From Flavobacteriales bacterium (GTDB taxonomy: Bacteria > Bacteroidota > Bacteroidia > Flavobacteriales_C > GCA-002722245): 64,000 nucleotides of DNA. The DNA lies in contig PBEC01000021.1 of the NCBI GenBank assembly GCA_002717515.1, forward strand, positions 1 through 64,000, written 5' to 3'. The position numbers and the translations under genes are program-made. The first letter of the stretch is position 1. Each line of letters opens with the position of its first letter. Below, one piece after another: positions 46,915 through 56,086 of the stretch. The notes under the pieces were generated by a model. The model ran no database searches. It was not told the origin of the DNA and saw only the letters and a list, made by a program, of their open reading frames with translations.

Positions 46915-48318
46915 ATGACTGCTACAAAGCAAGAAATTATTGAACTTTTGTTGAGTGGTACTGACGAAAGAACTACTCTGAATGACAACGGGTTATCAAA
47001 TTATGGAATTGATTTTTCCGATGAAAGTTTAACCAATAGAGGGTCGTGTACCTGCAACATTATTACTAATGACCATATTGATTACCTGGCCGATAAAATT
47101 GGTGGGGTTTCCACTGAACAAGATTGGATAAACTTAGTTGATGAAGTTGAGAAAGGAATTAAAATTGAAATATCGGGTACGACTGAAACTGATTACGAAG
47201 TTTTCTTTGGTCCTTCAGGTACGGATGTAGTTTACTTTCCCTTATTATTTTCCAGAGAACTTTATCCTGAAAAGAAAATTTTAAATATTATTACCTGTAT
47301 TGAGGAACTTGGGTCAGGCACAATAAATGCCGGACAGGGGAAATACTTTTCAAAAACAAACCAATTTCGTAAAAGCACTCCTAAAGGTGGCGCTATAATC
47401 GATTCTAATTTTGTCAAAACAGAATACTTAAGTGCTCGATGTGCTCAGGGAACAATTGAAGATCCCAAAAACAAACTTAAAGAGCTTATAAAAGCGAACC
47501 CTGAAAAAAGCATTATTGTTAGTTTGGTTGTTGGTTCAAAATCAGGTATTGAAGATAATTTATCCTGGATTGACGAACTGAATGCAGATAATGTTCTTTG
47601 GAATGTTGATATGTGTCAGTTCAGGCACTCCAGAGAGCTAATTGAAAGCTTAACAAGCAAGGGAGTTTCAGTGATGATTACAGGCTCTAAGTTTTATCAG
47701 GCTCCACCTTTTTGCGGGGCGATATTGATTCCAGACAGATGGGTTCGAAATATTGAGCATCATAATGAACTAAATAGTTTTAATCAATTCCGCGAAGTTT
47801 TTTCTATATACGATATACCGGAAAGGTTAAGAGCAAAAACTAATTTACCTTCTGAAATTAACAAAGGTGGTGTTTGCAGATGGTTGGTAACCATTAAATC
47901 CATATATGCTTTAAGAAGTATTGGACAAGAGAATATACAGCGTGTAATTACCAATTGGAACAGTTTTGTGAATAAAGAACTGAGCAAATACGAAGAATTC
48001 ATTTTAATGCCCGATCAAAGTAAAACAAACCCAACCATTATATCTTTTCAGGTAAAAGGAAAAAACGGCAAGCTTAATCATCAGCAAATGCGAAGTTTAT
48101 TTTTCTCAATGGTTGAAAGTAACCATGAAGGATTACCTACCAAGAGAGTTTTCATTGGGCAACCCGTTGCTTATGGGGACAAATCTTTCTTAAGGTTAGC
48201 CATTGGCGCAAATAATATTGTAAACATTCACAACAGAGGGGGCGATACTTTTGAAATCGAAAAAAGAATTATTGCCATTATTAAACAAAAATTAATTGAT
48301 TTTGAAGGAAATCAGTAA
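46915..48318 (+). CDS. fold-type I PLP-dependent enzyme of unknown function
   Basis: A 467-residue protein with the active-site layout of class V-like aminotransferases. The phosphate loop FFGPSGTD lies at 97-104, the cofactor aspartate at Asp232 (NVDMCQFRHS) and the PLP lysine at Lys259 (ITGSKFYQAPPFCGA). The N-terminal CTCNII segment and the TNLPSEINKGG segment are further landmarks. I do not recognise its substrate; the TGSKF..PPF phrasing is of an uncharacterised family. The ATG at 46915 follows a TTG. The next gene, another PLP enzyme, overlaps its end by 23 bases, so a shared pathway is likely. Confidence 0.75.
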   Translation: MTATKQEIIELLLSGTDERTTLNDNGLSNYGIDFSDESLTNRGSCTCNIITNDHIDYLADKIGGVSTEQDWINLVDEVEKGIKIEISGTTETDYEVFFGPSGTDVVYFPLLFSRELYPEKKILNIITCIEELGSGTINAGQGKYFSKTNQFRKSTPKGGAIIDSNFVKTEYLSARCAQGTIEDPKNKLKELIKANPEKSIIVSLVVGSKSGIEDNLSWIDELNADNVLWNVDMCQFRHSRELIESLTSKGVSVMITGSKFYQAPPFCGAILIPDRWVRNIEHHNELNSFNQFREVFSIYDIPERLRAKTNLPSEINKGGVCRWLVTIKSIYALRSIGQENIQRVITNWNSFVNKELSKYEEFILMPDQSKTNPTIISFQVKGKNGKLNHQQMRSLFFSMVESNHEGLPTKRVFIGQPVAYGDKSFLRLAIGANNIVNIHNRGGDTFEIEKRIIAIIKQKLIDFEGNQ

Positions 48319-49465
48319 AGCATTTGCTGAAAAAATTTTAGCTGAAGCAAAAACAAAAGAATTAACGAGTCCTAAAGCAAATTACTTCTATCTGAAGAAA
48401 GCTCTTGACTACCGCTTAAACTTGCTGGTTGAGCACTTCCCAAAAAACACGCTACACGCAATTGCCGTTAAAACCAATAATCACCCAAAAGTGCTAAAGC
48501 ATATTGCAGACAGAGGATTCGGCTTGGAAGCAGCATCAATAGAAGAGGTGAAATTGGCGCAGAATGCAGGTGTTCCAACAAATAAAATAGTTTTTGATTC
48601 ACCTGTTAAAACAAGAAGTGAAATTGACTATTGTCATAATAATCTCAGTGGAGCCTTAGTAAATGTAAATTGTTTAGAAGAAATAAAACGTTATCCAAAA
48701 GAATTTTCATGCAAATTAGGTCTGCGTATAAATCCACTAATAGATGTAAATACGGACAAAAGTCTTAACGTTTCAAAAATAAATTCGAAATTTGGAGTGC
48801 CTTTAAACAAACGTGAGGAAATATTTAAAGTCCTTACAGAATCCGACCAATTTACAGCTGTTCATTTTCATATTGGATCTGGAATATCAGATTTTAAACC
48901 CAACTTAAAAGCCTACAAACTACTTACGGAGTTTATTGAAGAAATAAATGAAGAAAGGAAAAAAAACGGTATTTCTAATTCTATTGACACTTTAGATATT
49001 GGTGGAGGAATTGATTTTGAAATGGAAAAAAACAACGGCTTGGAAGATTTTACCAAAAAATTAAGTAAATTAACTAAAAACAATGATATTAAGATAGTTA
49101 CAGAATTTGGAAAGTTTATTCATGAAAAAAACTCCTTTGTTTCTTCATCGGTTGAATACGTAACCAAAAACACTTCAGATTCACACAATGCTTTCATTCA
49201 TGTAGGAGCCGATTTATTTTTAAGAAAGGTATATTCCTCAATGAAAATTGAATATCCGTTTGCAGTTGTTGGAAAAGAAGGTTCGAAGCAAAATTATCGA
49301 ATTGTAGGACCTTTATGCTTTGCTGGAGATGTTCTTTACGAATCCATTCAACTTCCGATTTTAAATGAGGGTGATGAAGTTATTATATTTAACACTGGTG
49401 CTAACACCTATAGTATGTGGTCTAGACATTGCAGTAGGGAGAATATAAACTTTATCTTTCTTTAA
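48296..49465 (+). CDS. fold-type III PLP enzyme, amino-acid decarboxylase-like
   Basis: A 389-residue alanine-racemase-fold protein of the ornithine/diaminopimelate decarboxylase type. Seen: PLP lysine Lys59 (AIAVKTNNHP), His192 (VHFHIGSG), the glycine loop GGGI (236-239), EFGK (270-273, in place of the usual EPGR), Cys341 (GPLCFAGDVLYE) and Tyr372 (NTGANTYSMW). These suggest an active decarboxylase of an unknown amino acid. The start must be TTG at 48296 or 48302, since no early ATG exists; it overlaps the previous gene by 23 bases, so translation is coupled. Confidence 0.8.
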   Translation: MILKEISKAFAEKILAEAKTKELTSPKANYFYLKKALDYRLNLLVEHFPKNTLHAIAVKTNNHPKVLKHIADRGFGLEAASIEEVKLAQNAGVPTNKIVFDSPVKTRSEIDYCHNNLSGALVNVNCLEEIKRYPKEFSCKLGLRINPLIDVNTDKSLNVSKINSKFGVPLNKREEIFKVLTESDQFTAVHFHIGSGISDFKPNLKAYKLLTEFIEEINEERKKNGISNSIDTLDIGGGIDFEMEKNNGLEDFTKKLSKLTKNNDIKIVTEFGKFIHEKNSFVSSSVEYVTKNTSDSHNAFIHVGADLFLRKVYSSMKIEYPFAVVGKEGSKQNYRIVGPLCFAGDVLYESIQLPILNEGDEVIIFNTGANTYSMWSRHCSRENINFIFL

Positions 49466-49490
49466 AATTGTGCTTTAATTCAATTTTACA

Positions 49491-50201
49491 ATGAAAAAAA
49501 TACTTCTGGGAACATTCTTGATTTCATCTCTTTTGAGTTTCTGTCAATCGGAAAAAAAGGAAAAAAAGTTTAAAATAACTCGAGCTAATTTCAATTTGAA
49601 TTTTGGGACAGCCTACAATTTACCAACTTATCTAAAAATTCAACAATCAGGATATGAGGCTATAGAACTATGGGCAAGATATGCTACAAGAGGCTTTGAG
49701 GCTCCCGTATATTGGGACTACAAACTGGAAATTGAAACTAAAAATAACGTTGTTGGCTTACGATCCACACATCATAAATTACACCTAACCAACCCAACTC
49801 CTGAAATCAGTACTTTTAGTATTACTCACGGTTACAATTTAGTAACCGCTTATTACGGTTGGAAAATGAAACATTTCGATTTACTTTTTGGTGGAGGTAT
49901 TGCTTTTTCTCATCCTGAAGGTGTTGTTCGAAATGAATACATTGCTTTAGAGGAAGGAATTCCACTTTACGGAGGGAAGTACAGGTTGACAGCACCTAAT
50001 TTTGAAGTAGAAATCAAAAGAAAATGGTACTTAAACAAACTAATATTTTTAAATGTAGGCTCTCGATTTATTGGAGGTTATGCAAAGCCAAAAATTATTA
50101 ATGGCTATATCGAAACCTATCCGATAGGTTTCCATTTAACGACAGGGTTAGGAATAGATTTTTATAGTAAAAAGAAATGCATCCCTTGCGATGAAAAATA
50201 A
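49491..50201 (+). CDS. exported beta-rich protein
   Basis: A 236-residue protein with a short signal (KK, hydrophobic stretch, LSFCQ, Cys18, possibly a lipoprotein). The remainder has alternating polar and hydrophobic residues (FNLNFGTAYNLPTYL, YYGWKMKHFDLLFGGG, FHLTTGLGIDF) typical of a small outer-membrane beta-barrel. It ends with CIPCDEK. No function is recognised. It lies 25 bases after the decarboxylase-like gene and could be in the same operon. A hairpin terminator follows. Confidence 0.65.
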   Translation: MKKILLGTFLISSLLSFCQSEKKEKKFKITRANFNLNFGTAYNLPTYLKIQQSGYEAIELWARYATRGFEAPVYWDYKLEIETKNNVVGLRSTHHKLHLTNPTPEISTFSITHGYNLVTAYYGWKMKHFDLLFGGGIAFSHPEGVVRNEYIALEEGIPLYGGKYRLTAPNFEVEIKRKWYLNKLIFLNVGSRFIGGYAKPKIINGYIETYPIGFHLTTGLGIDFYSKKKCIPCDEK

Positions 50202-50233
50202 AAATGCCGAACTAATCTTAGCCCAGCATTTTT
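50200..50233. terminator. probable bidirectional terminator
   Basis: AAAAATGC (50200-50207) and GCATTTTT (50226-50233) form an 8-bp outer stem, with an inner CTAA/TTAG stem. It overlaps the stop of the exported-protein gene and lies before the convergent yajC end. The long loop lowers confidence. Confidence 0.5.
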
Positions 50234-50251
50234 CCAAAAATTTAATTCGAC

Positions 50252-50563
50252 CTATTTTTTTCTTGGGTCAGCTCCTTCTCCATTTATAATCGAAATTGAA
50301 GCTTTTTCAATCTTAAGTTTAGCTTGACTTTCTAAAGCAATTACAACAGCACTATCAGATGTTTCATGAATCACACCGTGTATACCACCTGCAGTTATAA
50401 CCTCATCTCCTTTTTTTATTGCATCGCGTTTTTTAGCAAGCTCTTTTTCCTTTTTCTTTTGCGGACGAATCATAAAGAAATACATCACTACAAAAATAGC
50501 AGCAAAAACCACAAGCATATTCATGCTCGATCCTGCTGGTTGTTCCAGTAAAATTGTGTTCAT
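50252..50563 (-). CDS. yajC: Sec translocon accessory subunit YajC
   Basis: A 103-residue protein with one membrane helix (residues 18-36, MLVVFAAIFVVMYFFMI), then RPQKKKEKELAKKRDAIKKG and the conserved GDEVITAGGIHGVI motif. It joins SecDF in the inner membrane and assists protein export. It is the last gene of the nusB-DUF1573-yajC set, an arrangement common in the Bacteroidota; 21 bases separate it from the DUF1573 gene. Confidence 0.94.
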   Translation of the reverse strand: MNTILLEQPAGSSMNMLVVFAAIFVVMYFFMIRPQKKKEKELAKKRDAIKKGDEVITAGGIHGVIHETSDSAVVIALESQAKLKIEKASISIINGEGADPRKK

Positions 50564-50584
50564 TGTAAAGTTTAAGTTTTAAAT

Positions 50585-51037
50585 TTATTTTTTTTCTAAA
50601 GTTGTACCACGCAAAGTTAATCTAATTTTGGAATCCTGCCCATTGGACTCAACAACTATTCCAACTCTGAATTTTTTGCCAATTGGTTTTCCTGAGTTGT
50701 TAACCTCAGCTTTAATAACCCCCTTTTGACCTGGGTTTAATGGCTCTTCTGGGTATTCAACATTGGTACAACCACAAGAGCCCTTAACATTTGTGAGAAC
50801 AAGTGGAGCGTCTCCATTGTTAACAAAGTAAAAGGAATGTTCCAATTCAGTCCCTTCCTCAACAGGTGGAAACTCATATTCTGTTTCGTTAAAAAGCATA
50901 CTTGCACCACCATTTATTTGTCGAAAATCTTCTATCGCAGAATAATTATTCACAACAATCGAGGAGTCTATGTTTTCGGTTTTATTCTCGCAAGAAAATA
51001 AAATCAAAATTAACGATGTGAAAAATAAAGTTTTCAT
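50585..51037 (-). CDS. DUF1573 lipoprotein
   Basis: A 150-residue protein with a lipoprotein signal (LFSCEN, Cys16) and one DUF1573 Ig-like domain: FPPVEEGTELEHSFYFVNNG, then LVLTNVKGSCGCTNVEYP and the strand pair that ends the domain. The CGC motif is the family hallmark. Function is unknown. It sits four bases after nusB and upstream of yajC, the usual order in this phylum. Confidence 0.9.
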   Translation of the reverse strand: MKTLFFTSLILILFSCENKTENIDSSIVVNNYSAIEDFRQINGGASMLFNETEYEFPPVEEGTELEHSFYFVNNGDAPLVLTNVKGSCGCTNVEYPEEPLNPGQKGVIKAEVNNSGKPIGKKFRVGIVVESNGQDSKIRLTLRGTTLEKK

Positions 51038-51041
51038 ATTC

Positions 51042-51989
51042 TCAATTCACGAGCCCGCGCCCTACTTTTTTAATTTCTCCTTTTTGTTTCAAATCTGGAA
51101 CAATTTTATCCAAGATACCATTAATAAACACTCTACTCTTTGGTGTACTATATGTTTTGGAGAGCTCTATATATTCATTCAAAGTGACTTTAATCGGAAC
51201 AGAGGATATTTTAATAAGCTCACAAACTGCCATCTTCATAAAGATAAAGTCAACAACAGCAATACGATCGGCTTCCCAATTTTTGGCTTTATCCATTATG
51301 ATATCTTGATAAGAGGAGTTATTAATAAGGGTTTGGCGATAAAGGGTTTTAATAAAATCCAAATCATCTTCAATATCCTTAAACAACTCAGGAACCCTGA
51401 AGTTTTCAAAAAACCTAGATTGATATCCCTTTAGATACTTCACAAGATATCCACAAACAAAGTAATGGTCATCCGTCCAATGAATACTTCTATCTTGAAA
51501 AAGGTCCTGCAATATTTCATTGTCGGCGATAAATTCTCGATAAATTTTAATTAAGAAGTTTTTTTGAATTTCGATGTCGAAATCAAGAGAAGCCATATAC
51601 TTTTGATAAGTATCAGACTCTTCAATCGATTTGAAAAGTTTCTGAATAATATCGCTGTTGTTGGTCCATGAAATTTTATATTCCTCTACTTTTTTTTGAA
51701 GAGGCATACTGTTCGTTAATGCATTCAGAACTTCGTTATCAACAAATCTTAAGTTTGGATTTAAATCTTCTTCGGAAGGAAGTTTTTTGTTTTTACGTTC
51801 TTCAACTCTTTTGCTGGCAAAACTTTGCAATTGAGTAAAAACAGATACATGAAGAACAAAGAGTTCATGGATTCTATCAATACTTTTGAGAAGCTCTCTC
51901 TCTCCAACTCCTAAATCGTTTTTTGCCCCTCTTAAATAGGAATAAATCGCTTGAAAAACTTTAATTCTTAGATGTCTTCTGTTAAGCAT
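51042..51989 (-). CDS. nusB: transcription antitermination factor NusB
   Basis: A 315-residue NusB. The N-terminus MLNRRHLRIKVFQAIYSYL and the C-terminal NusB domain (about residues 175-300, WEADRIAVVDFIFMKMAVCE, then IPIKVTLNEYIELSKTYSTP-like phrasing) fit the Bacteroidota form, which has a long helical insert compared with the 139 residues of E. coli. It acts in ribosomal RNA antitermination. It is the first gene of the nusB-DUF1573-yajC unit. Confidence 0.93.
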   Translation of the reverse strand: MLNRRHLRIKVFQAIYSYLRGAKNDLGVGERELLKSIDRIHELFVLHVSVFTQLQSFASKRVEERKNKKLPSEEDLNPNLRFVDNEVLNALTNSMPLQKKVEEYKISWTNNSDIIQKLFKSIEESDTYQKYMASLDFDIEIQKNFLIKIYREFIADNEILQDLFQDRSIHWTDDHYFVCGYLVKYLKGYQSRFFENFRVPELFKDIEDDLDFIKTLYRQTLINNSSYQDIIMDKAKNWEADRIAVVDFIFMKMAVCELIKISSVPIKVTLNEYIELSKTYSTPKSRVFINGILDKIVPDLKQKGEIKKVGRGLVN

Positions 51990-52051
51990 AAGAACGAATA
52001 ATTATCAAAACAAAGATAACTTAATATTTCAACAAAAAAGCACAAAAAAAG

Positions 52052-53257
52052 TTAATCGTTTTCATTTACAGGCAGTGGTTCATTCAAAACTACATTCCAC
52101 GGCAAACCGTAATCACCTATTTGCTCCATGAAAGGGTCTGGATTCATTTCCTCAACATTAAAAACGCCAGACCTCATCCATACACCTGTTGCCATTAATT
52201 TTGCACCCAACATTGCAGGTACACCGGTTGTATAGGCTACGCCCTGACCATTTACATCCCTGTATGCATCTTGATGCTTACAGTTATTGTAGATGTAGCA
52301 AGTTTTAATCTCCCCATTTTTGACACCTGTTATTTGACAACCAATTGAAGTTTCTCCCGAATAATTAGCGCCCAACTCCGAGGGTTCTGGAAGGATTGCC
52401 TTAAGAAACTGTAAAGGCTGAATCATATGGCCTTCATAATTAATAGGCTCGATACTAGTCATGCCTATATTTTCAAGTACTTTTAAGTGCGTTAAATATT
52501 CTTTTCCAAAAGTCATCCAAAAACGAGCTCTTTTTAGCGTAGGGAAATTTTTTACCAAACTCTCCAATTCCTCATGATACATTAAATAACTCTCTTTGTG
52601 ACCAATTTCAGGATAAAATATAGACTTATGAATTTCCAAAGGCTTGGTCTCTTTCCATGAACCGTTTTCCCAAAACTTTCCAGGCTGAGTAATCTCTCTG
52701 ATGTTTACCTCTGGATTAAAATTCGTTGCAAAAGCTTTTCCATGATCACCACCATTACAGTCAACAATATCAAGAAAATGAATCTCGTCAAAATAATGCT
52801 TAGCGGCATAAGCTGTATATATTTGAGTTACTCCCGGGTCAAAACCACAACCGAGTAAAGCCATAATACCTGCAGATTCAAATCGCTTTTTGTATGCCCA
52901 TTGCCATGAGTATTCAAATTTAGCTTCGTCCTTTGGTTCATAATTAGCTGTATCTAAATAATGAGTTTTCGTTTGCAAGCATGCTTCCATAATTGTTAAA
53001 TCCTGATAAGGCAAGGCTAAATTCACAACTAACTCTGCTCCTGTCTTTTTTATCAAATCAACAATTTGATTGGTATAATCGGCATCTAACTGGGCTGTTT
53101 CTATTTTTAACTGTGAAACTTCTGAAGCAATTTTATCGCATTTGGACTTTGTTCTTGAAGCTAATGTAATTTCACTAAAAACTTCGGACAACCGAGCTAT
53201 TTTTTTTGTTGCAACATTGCTTACACCTCCTGCCCCAATAATCAGTACCTTTTTCAT
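52052..53257 (-). CDS. saccharopine dehydrogenase family; probable carboxynorspermidine synthase
   Basis: A 401-residue NAD(P)-dependent enzyme. Seen: VLIIGAGGVSNVATKKIA at the N-terminus (Rossmann motif), LVVNLALPYQDLTIMEACLQ, HYLDTANYEP, and GCGFDPGVTQIYTAY, all typical of the family. Its closest well-known relatives make carboxy(nor)spermidine from an aspartate semialdehyde and a diamine. A partner decarboxylase (nspC) is not adjacent; the decarboxylase-like gene at 48296 is 2.6 kb away and only a weak candidate. The ATG at 53257 is used in place of a TTG 11 codons upstream. Confidence 0.82.
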   Translation of the reverse strand: MKKVLIIGAGGVSNVATKKIARLSEVFSEITLASRTKSKCDKIASEVSQLKIETAQLDADYTNQIVDLIKKTGAELVVNLALPYQDLTIMEACLQTKTHYLDTANYEPKDEAKFEYSWQWAYKKRFESAGIMALLGCGFDPGVTQIYTAYAAKHYFDEIHFLDIVDCNGGDHGKAFATNFNPEVNIREITQPGKFWENGSWKETKPLEIHKSIFYPEIGHKESYLMYHEELESLVKNFPTLKRARFWMTFGKEYLTHLKVLENIGMTSIEPINYEGHMIQPLQFLKAILPEPSELGANYSGETSIGCQITGVKNGEIKTCYIYNNCKHQDAYRDVNGQGVAYTTGVPAMLGAKLMATGVWMRSGVFNVEEMNPDPFMEQIGDYGLPWNVVLNEPLPVNEND

Positions 53258-53318
53258 GCTTTTTTTTTGCAAAAATAATATCCAAATCAATTCAAAACAC
53301 TATAATTGTTAAGGAACT

Positions 53319-54236
53319 ATGAAATTTTTTATTACTCTTATTTTTTTTGCTCACGGTAATATCATTCTTGCTCAACAAGACTCTATAAATATTTTATTTT
53401 ACAATGTGGAGAATCTATTTGACACCAAAGACGACTCTTTAAAAAATGACAATGAGTTTTTACCATCCAGCAAAAAAAAATGGACAAGTTCGAAATGGAA
53501 TATAAAAACGAACAATATTGTTAAGATTATTGCAGCAAACAACTTCCCTGAAATAATTGGTTTGTGCGAGGTCGAAAACTCCGATGTGCTGAAAAAAATC
53601 ACAAGTCATTATTTACTACGTACTAAAAACTACTCCATCATTCATTTCGATTCACCCGACAGAAGGGGAATTGACTGCGCTCTGCTCTACCAATCTAATA
53701 AATTAGATCTCCTTTCTATGAAGCCAAACGAAGTGAATTTAAACGGAAGAAAAACCAGAGATATTCTAAGCGCAACTTTTACCCACCTCGATGACACTTT
53801 TAGCATTTATGTAAACCATTGGCCCAGCAGATATGGAGGTAGAAAAAAATCAAACTCAAAAAGGGAAATTGCTGCTAAAACCTTATTAAAACTTATGGAC
53901 TCGACTTACAAGGATAATCCAAATTACAAAATCATTGCTATGGGAGACTTTAATGATGAACCTCTGGATTCAAGTTTACTCAACTTTACAAACTACAGCA
54001 ATCGTTCTTTGGAACTAAAGGGAACCATAAAATACCAAGGTAAATGGCAAATTTTCGATCAATTTATTTGCTCAAAAAACTTTGAATATAAACTAATGGT
54101 TTATCGCGCAGATTTTTTATTGGAAGAGGATAAAACTTACGGAGGCAGTAAACCTTACAGGACTTATTATGGACCATTTTACAACGGCGGATTCTCAGAC
54201 CATTTACCCATAAAACTCACTTTTTTCGGACCATGA
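53319..54236 (+). CDS. exported endonuclease/exonuclease/phosphatase family protein
   Basis: A 305-residue protein with a signal peptide (cleavage near ILAQ) and the EEP fold: FYNVENLFD near residues 28-36, IGLCEVEN, RGIDCALLY, VNHWPSR, AMGDFNDEP and SDHLPIKL with the catalytic histidine at the end. The family hydrolyses phosphodiesters (DNA, RNA, lipids or inositol phosphates); the substrate is unknown. It diverges from the saccharopine dehydrogenase gene and its last 20 bases overlap the convergent O-methyltransferase gene. Confidence 0.87.
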   Translation: MKFFITLIFFAHGNIILAQQDSINILFYNVENLFDTKDDSLKNDNEFLPSSKKKWTSSKWNIKTNNIVKIIAANNFPEIIGLCEVENSDVLKKITSHYLLRTKNYSIIHFDSPDRRGIDCALLYQSNKLDLLSMKPNEVNLNGRKTRDILSATFTHLDDTFSIYVNHWPSRYGGRKKSNSKREIAAKTLLKLMDSTYKDNPNYKIIAMGDFNDEPLDSSLLNFTNYSNRSLELKGTIKYQGKWQIFDQFICSKNFEYKLMVYRADFLLEEDKTYGGSKPYRTYYGPFYNGGFSDHLPIKLTFFGP

Positions 54237-54858
54237 ATAAACCATCACGAACAGGAAGTAAAACATTTTCAACACGTTCGTCCTCTTGTAATAATTTAGC
54301 CAAATCAACAAGAGTTACCGTTTCTCTATCTTTTAGATCAACTTTTTGGGTTACTTTACCACTCCAAAGTACATTATCAAAAATCAAAAACCCTCCTTTT
54401 TTCACAGAATCAAAAACTAAATTATAATAATTTATATAGTTTTCTTTGTCAGCATCTATAAACACTAAATCCCATTTTCTTTTTAAAGAAGGAACTACTT
54501 TTGTTGCATCTCCAACATGCATTTCAACACATTCTTTCAAACCTGCTTTTTCAATAAATGAAAGAGCAAAATCCTCTAATTCTTCATTAACATCTATAGT
54601 ATATAGCTTTCCTCCTTTTTTTAAACCTCTGGCTAAACATATTGCACTATAGCCTGTATATGTTCCTATCTCAAGAATATACTCGGGTTGAATCATTTTA
54701 GAAAAAAAAGTCAGCAATTGTCCTTGAAGGTGACCAGAAAGCATTCTGGGACGAAGAATTTTTTGATGTGTTTCTCGATGCAACCGATATAAAACATCGT
54801 CTTCTTTCTGAGTGTAAAGAGTACAATAATCATTAATTTCTTTCGGTAAAAAATCCAT
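54217..54858 (-). CDS. class I O-methyltransferase (caffeoyl-CoA OMT-like)
   Basis: A 213-residue AdoMet-dependent O-methyltransferase. Seen: motif I EIGTYTGYSAICLARGL, the acidic YTIDVNEE, and the metal-binding DLVFIDADKENYINYY typical of the cation-dependent small OMT family. Substrates are usually catechol-like; here unknown. It is the last gene of a unit with the M16 protease, one base downstream of it. Confidence 0.9.
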   Translation of the reverse strand: MDFLPKEINDYCTLYTQKEDDVLYRLHRETHQKILRPRMLSGHLQGQLLTFFSKMIQPEYILEIGTYTGYSAICLARGLKKGGKLYTIDVNEELEDFALSFIEKAGLKECVEMHVGDATKVVPSLKRKWDLVFIDADKENYINYYNLVFDSVKKGGFLIFDNVLWSGKVTQKVDLKDRETVTLVDLAKLLQEDERVENVLLPVRDGLFMVRKK

Positions 54859-54859
54859 T

Positions 54860-56086
54860 TTATTTCGATTGAAAAGTAAGTTTAAATAATTTTTTCGGGT
54901 GCATTATTTCATTTGCAACTTCCAATAATTCCGTGGAAGTGATTTTTTCAAATTCACTTAATACTTTATCCAAATTATCTACCTTGTCAAAAAGCAATTT
55001 ACTCTTACCATTTGCAAGCATAACTCCCAGGTTATTTTCCATACTAATTACCAATTGTCCTTTTACCTGTTTTTTTGCCTGACTTAACTGTATTGTACCT
55101 AAAGATTGATTACAAAGTTTTAAAAATTCTTTTTGAATTAATTTTTCAACTCTAAATGTGTTTTTTGGATCACTGGCAAAATAAACACTAAAAGATCCAC
55201 AATCAGAATATATGGTACAATTACTTTCAAGCATGTAAGTAAACCCATACTTTTCCCTTATACTCAAATTTAACCTACTATTCATTGCAGGCCCACCCAA
55301 AAGGTTGTTGAGCAGCAATAAACTATTTTTTGATGGATGATCGGCGGAGTATCCCCTCCCTCCAATCATAGTGTGAGTTTGGTGAACATCCCTTTTAACA
55401 ATTTTATCTTTGGGAAACACCAATTTTGGAAGACTCCTTTTTTGTGATTCAATTTTAGTGGATTTTATTTCAAAATATTTTTCTAAATAATTGATGAGTT
55501 TTTTTAAAGGATAACTACCTATTGAACTTATTACCATTCTTTCGGGAATGTAGTACTTTTTCACAAAATTTAAAACGTCAGAACGCTTAATGGATTTCAC
55601 CTGAAGTTCAGTCCCTAGAATATCGTTCCCTAAAGAATGACCCTTAAATAACTGCTTATCAAATTCATCAAATATTAAATCCGTAGGAGAATCTTTATAG
55701 CTGTTAATTTCCTCAACAACAACTTCCTTTTCTTTTTGTAACTCCTGATTGGGGAAATTAGAATTGAATATAATATCGGATAGTAGCTCTAACGCTCGAC
55801 TTAAATACTCAATTGGGAAAGAAGCATAGACACAAGTTTCTTCTTTCGTTGTATAAGCATTCAATTCACCTCCAACTGAATCAAGTCTGGATAAAACATG
55901 AAAAGCCTTTCTTTTTTTTGTTCCTTTAAAAATAACATGCTCAAGATAATGAGCAAGACCTTCTTCGCCCTTTTCCTCATCTCTGGAACCAACATTAATA
56001 AAAACACCTATATGACCTACCTTTGAATACGTATTTTGCTGATGTATGACTTGAATACCATTATTTAAAATCCCTTCTTCTATCAT
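54860..56086 (-). CDS. M16 family zinc peptidase
   Basis: A 408-residue pitrilysin-type metalloprotease. Seen: the inverted zinc motif HYLEH near residues 47-51, with the downstream glutamate in KEKEVVVEEINSYKD, and the C-terminal half without a zinc site, as in the two-domain family. It resembles mitochondrial-processing-peptidase beta subunits and Bacteroidota peptidases. No export signal is seen. The start lies directly after the upstream lipoprotein gene. Confidence 0.9.
   Translation of the reverse strand: MIEEGILNNGIQVIHQQNTYSKVGHIGVFINVGSRDEEKGEEGLAHYLEHVIFKGTKKRKAFHVLSRLDSVGGELNAYTTKEETCVYASFPIEYLSRALELLSDIIFNSNFPNQELQKEKEVVVEEINSYKDSPTDLIFDEFDKQLFKGHSLGNDILGTELQVKSIKRSDVLNFVKKYYIPERMVISSIGSYPLKKLINYLEKYFEIKSTKIESQKRSLPKLVFPKDKIVKRDVHQTHTMIGGRGYSADHPSKNSLLLLNNLLGGPAMNSRLNLSIREKYGFTYMLESNCTIYSDCGSFSVYFASDPKNTFRVEKLIQKEFLKLCNQSLGTIQLSQAKKQVKGQLVISMENNLGVMLANGKSKLLFDKVDNLDKVLSEFEKITSTELLEVANEIMHPKKLFKLTFQSK

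Noticed and set aside
48296..49465. Assigning the fold-type III enzyme as carboxynorspermidine decarboxylase (nspC) partner of the gene at 52052
   Set aside because: They are in different units, on opposite strands and 2.6 kb apart, and the active-site EFGK and CFAGDVL phrasing is not specific enough.
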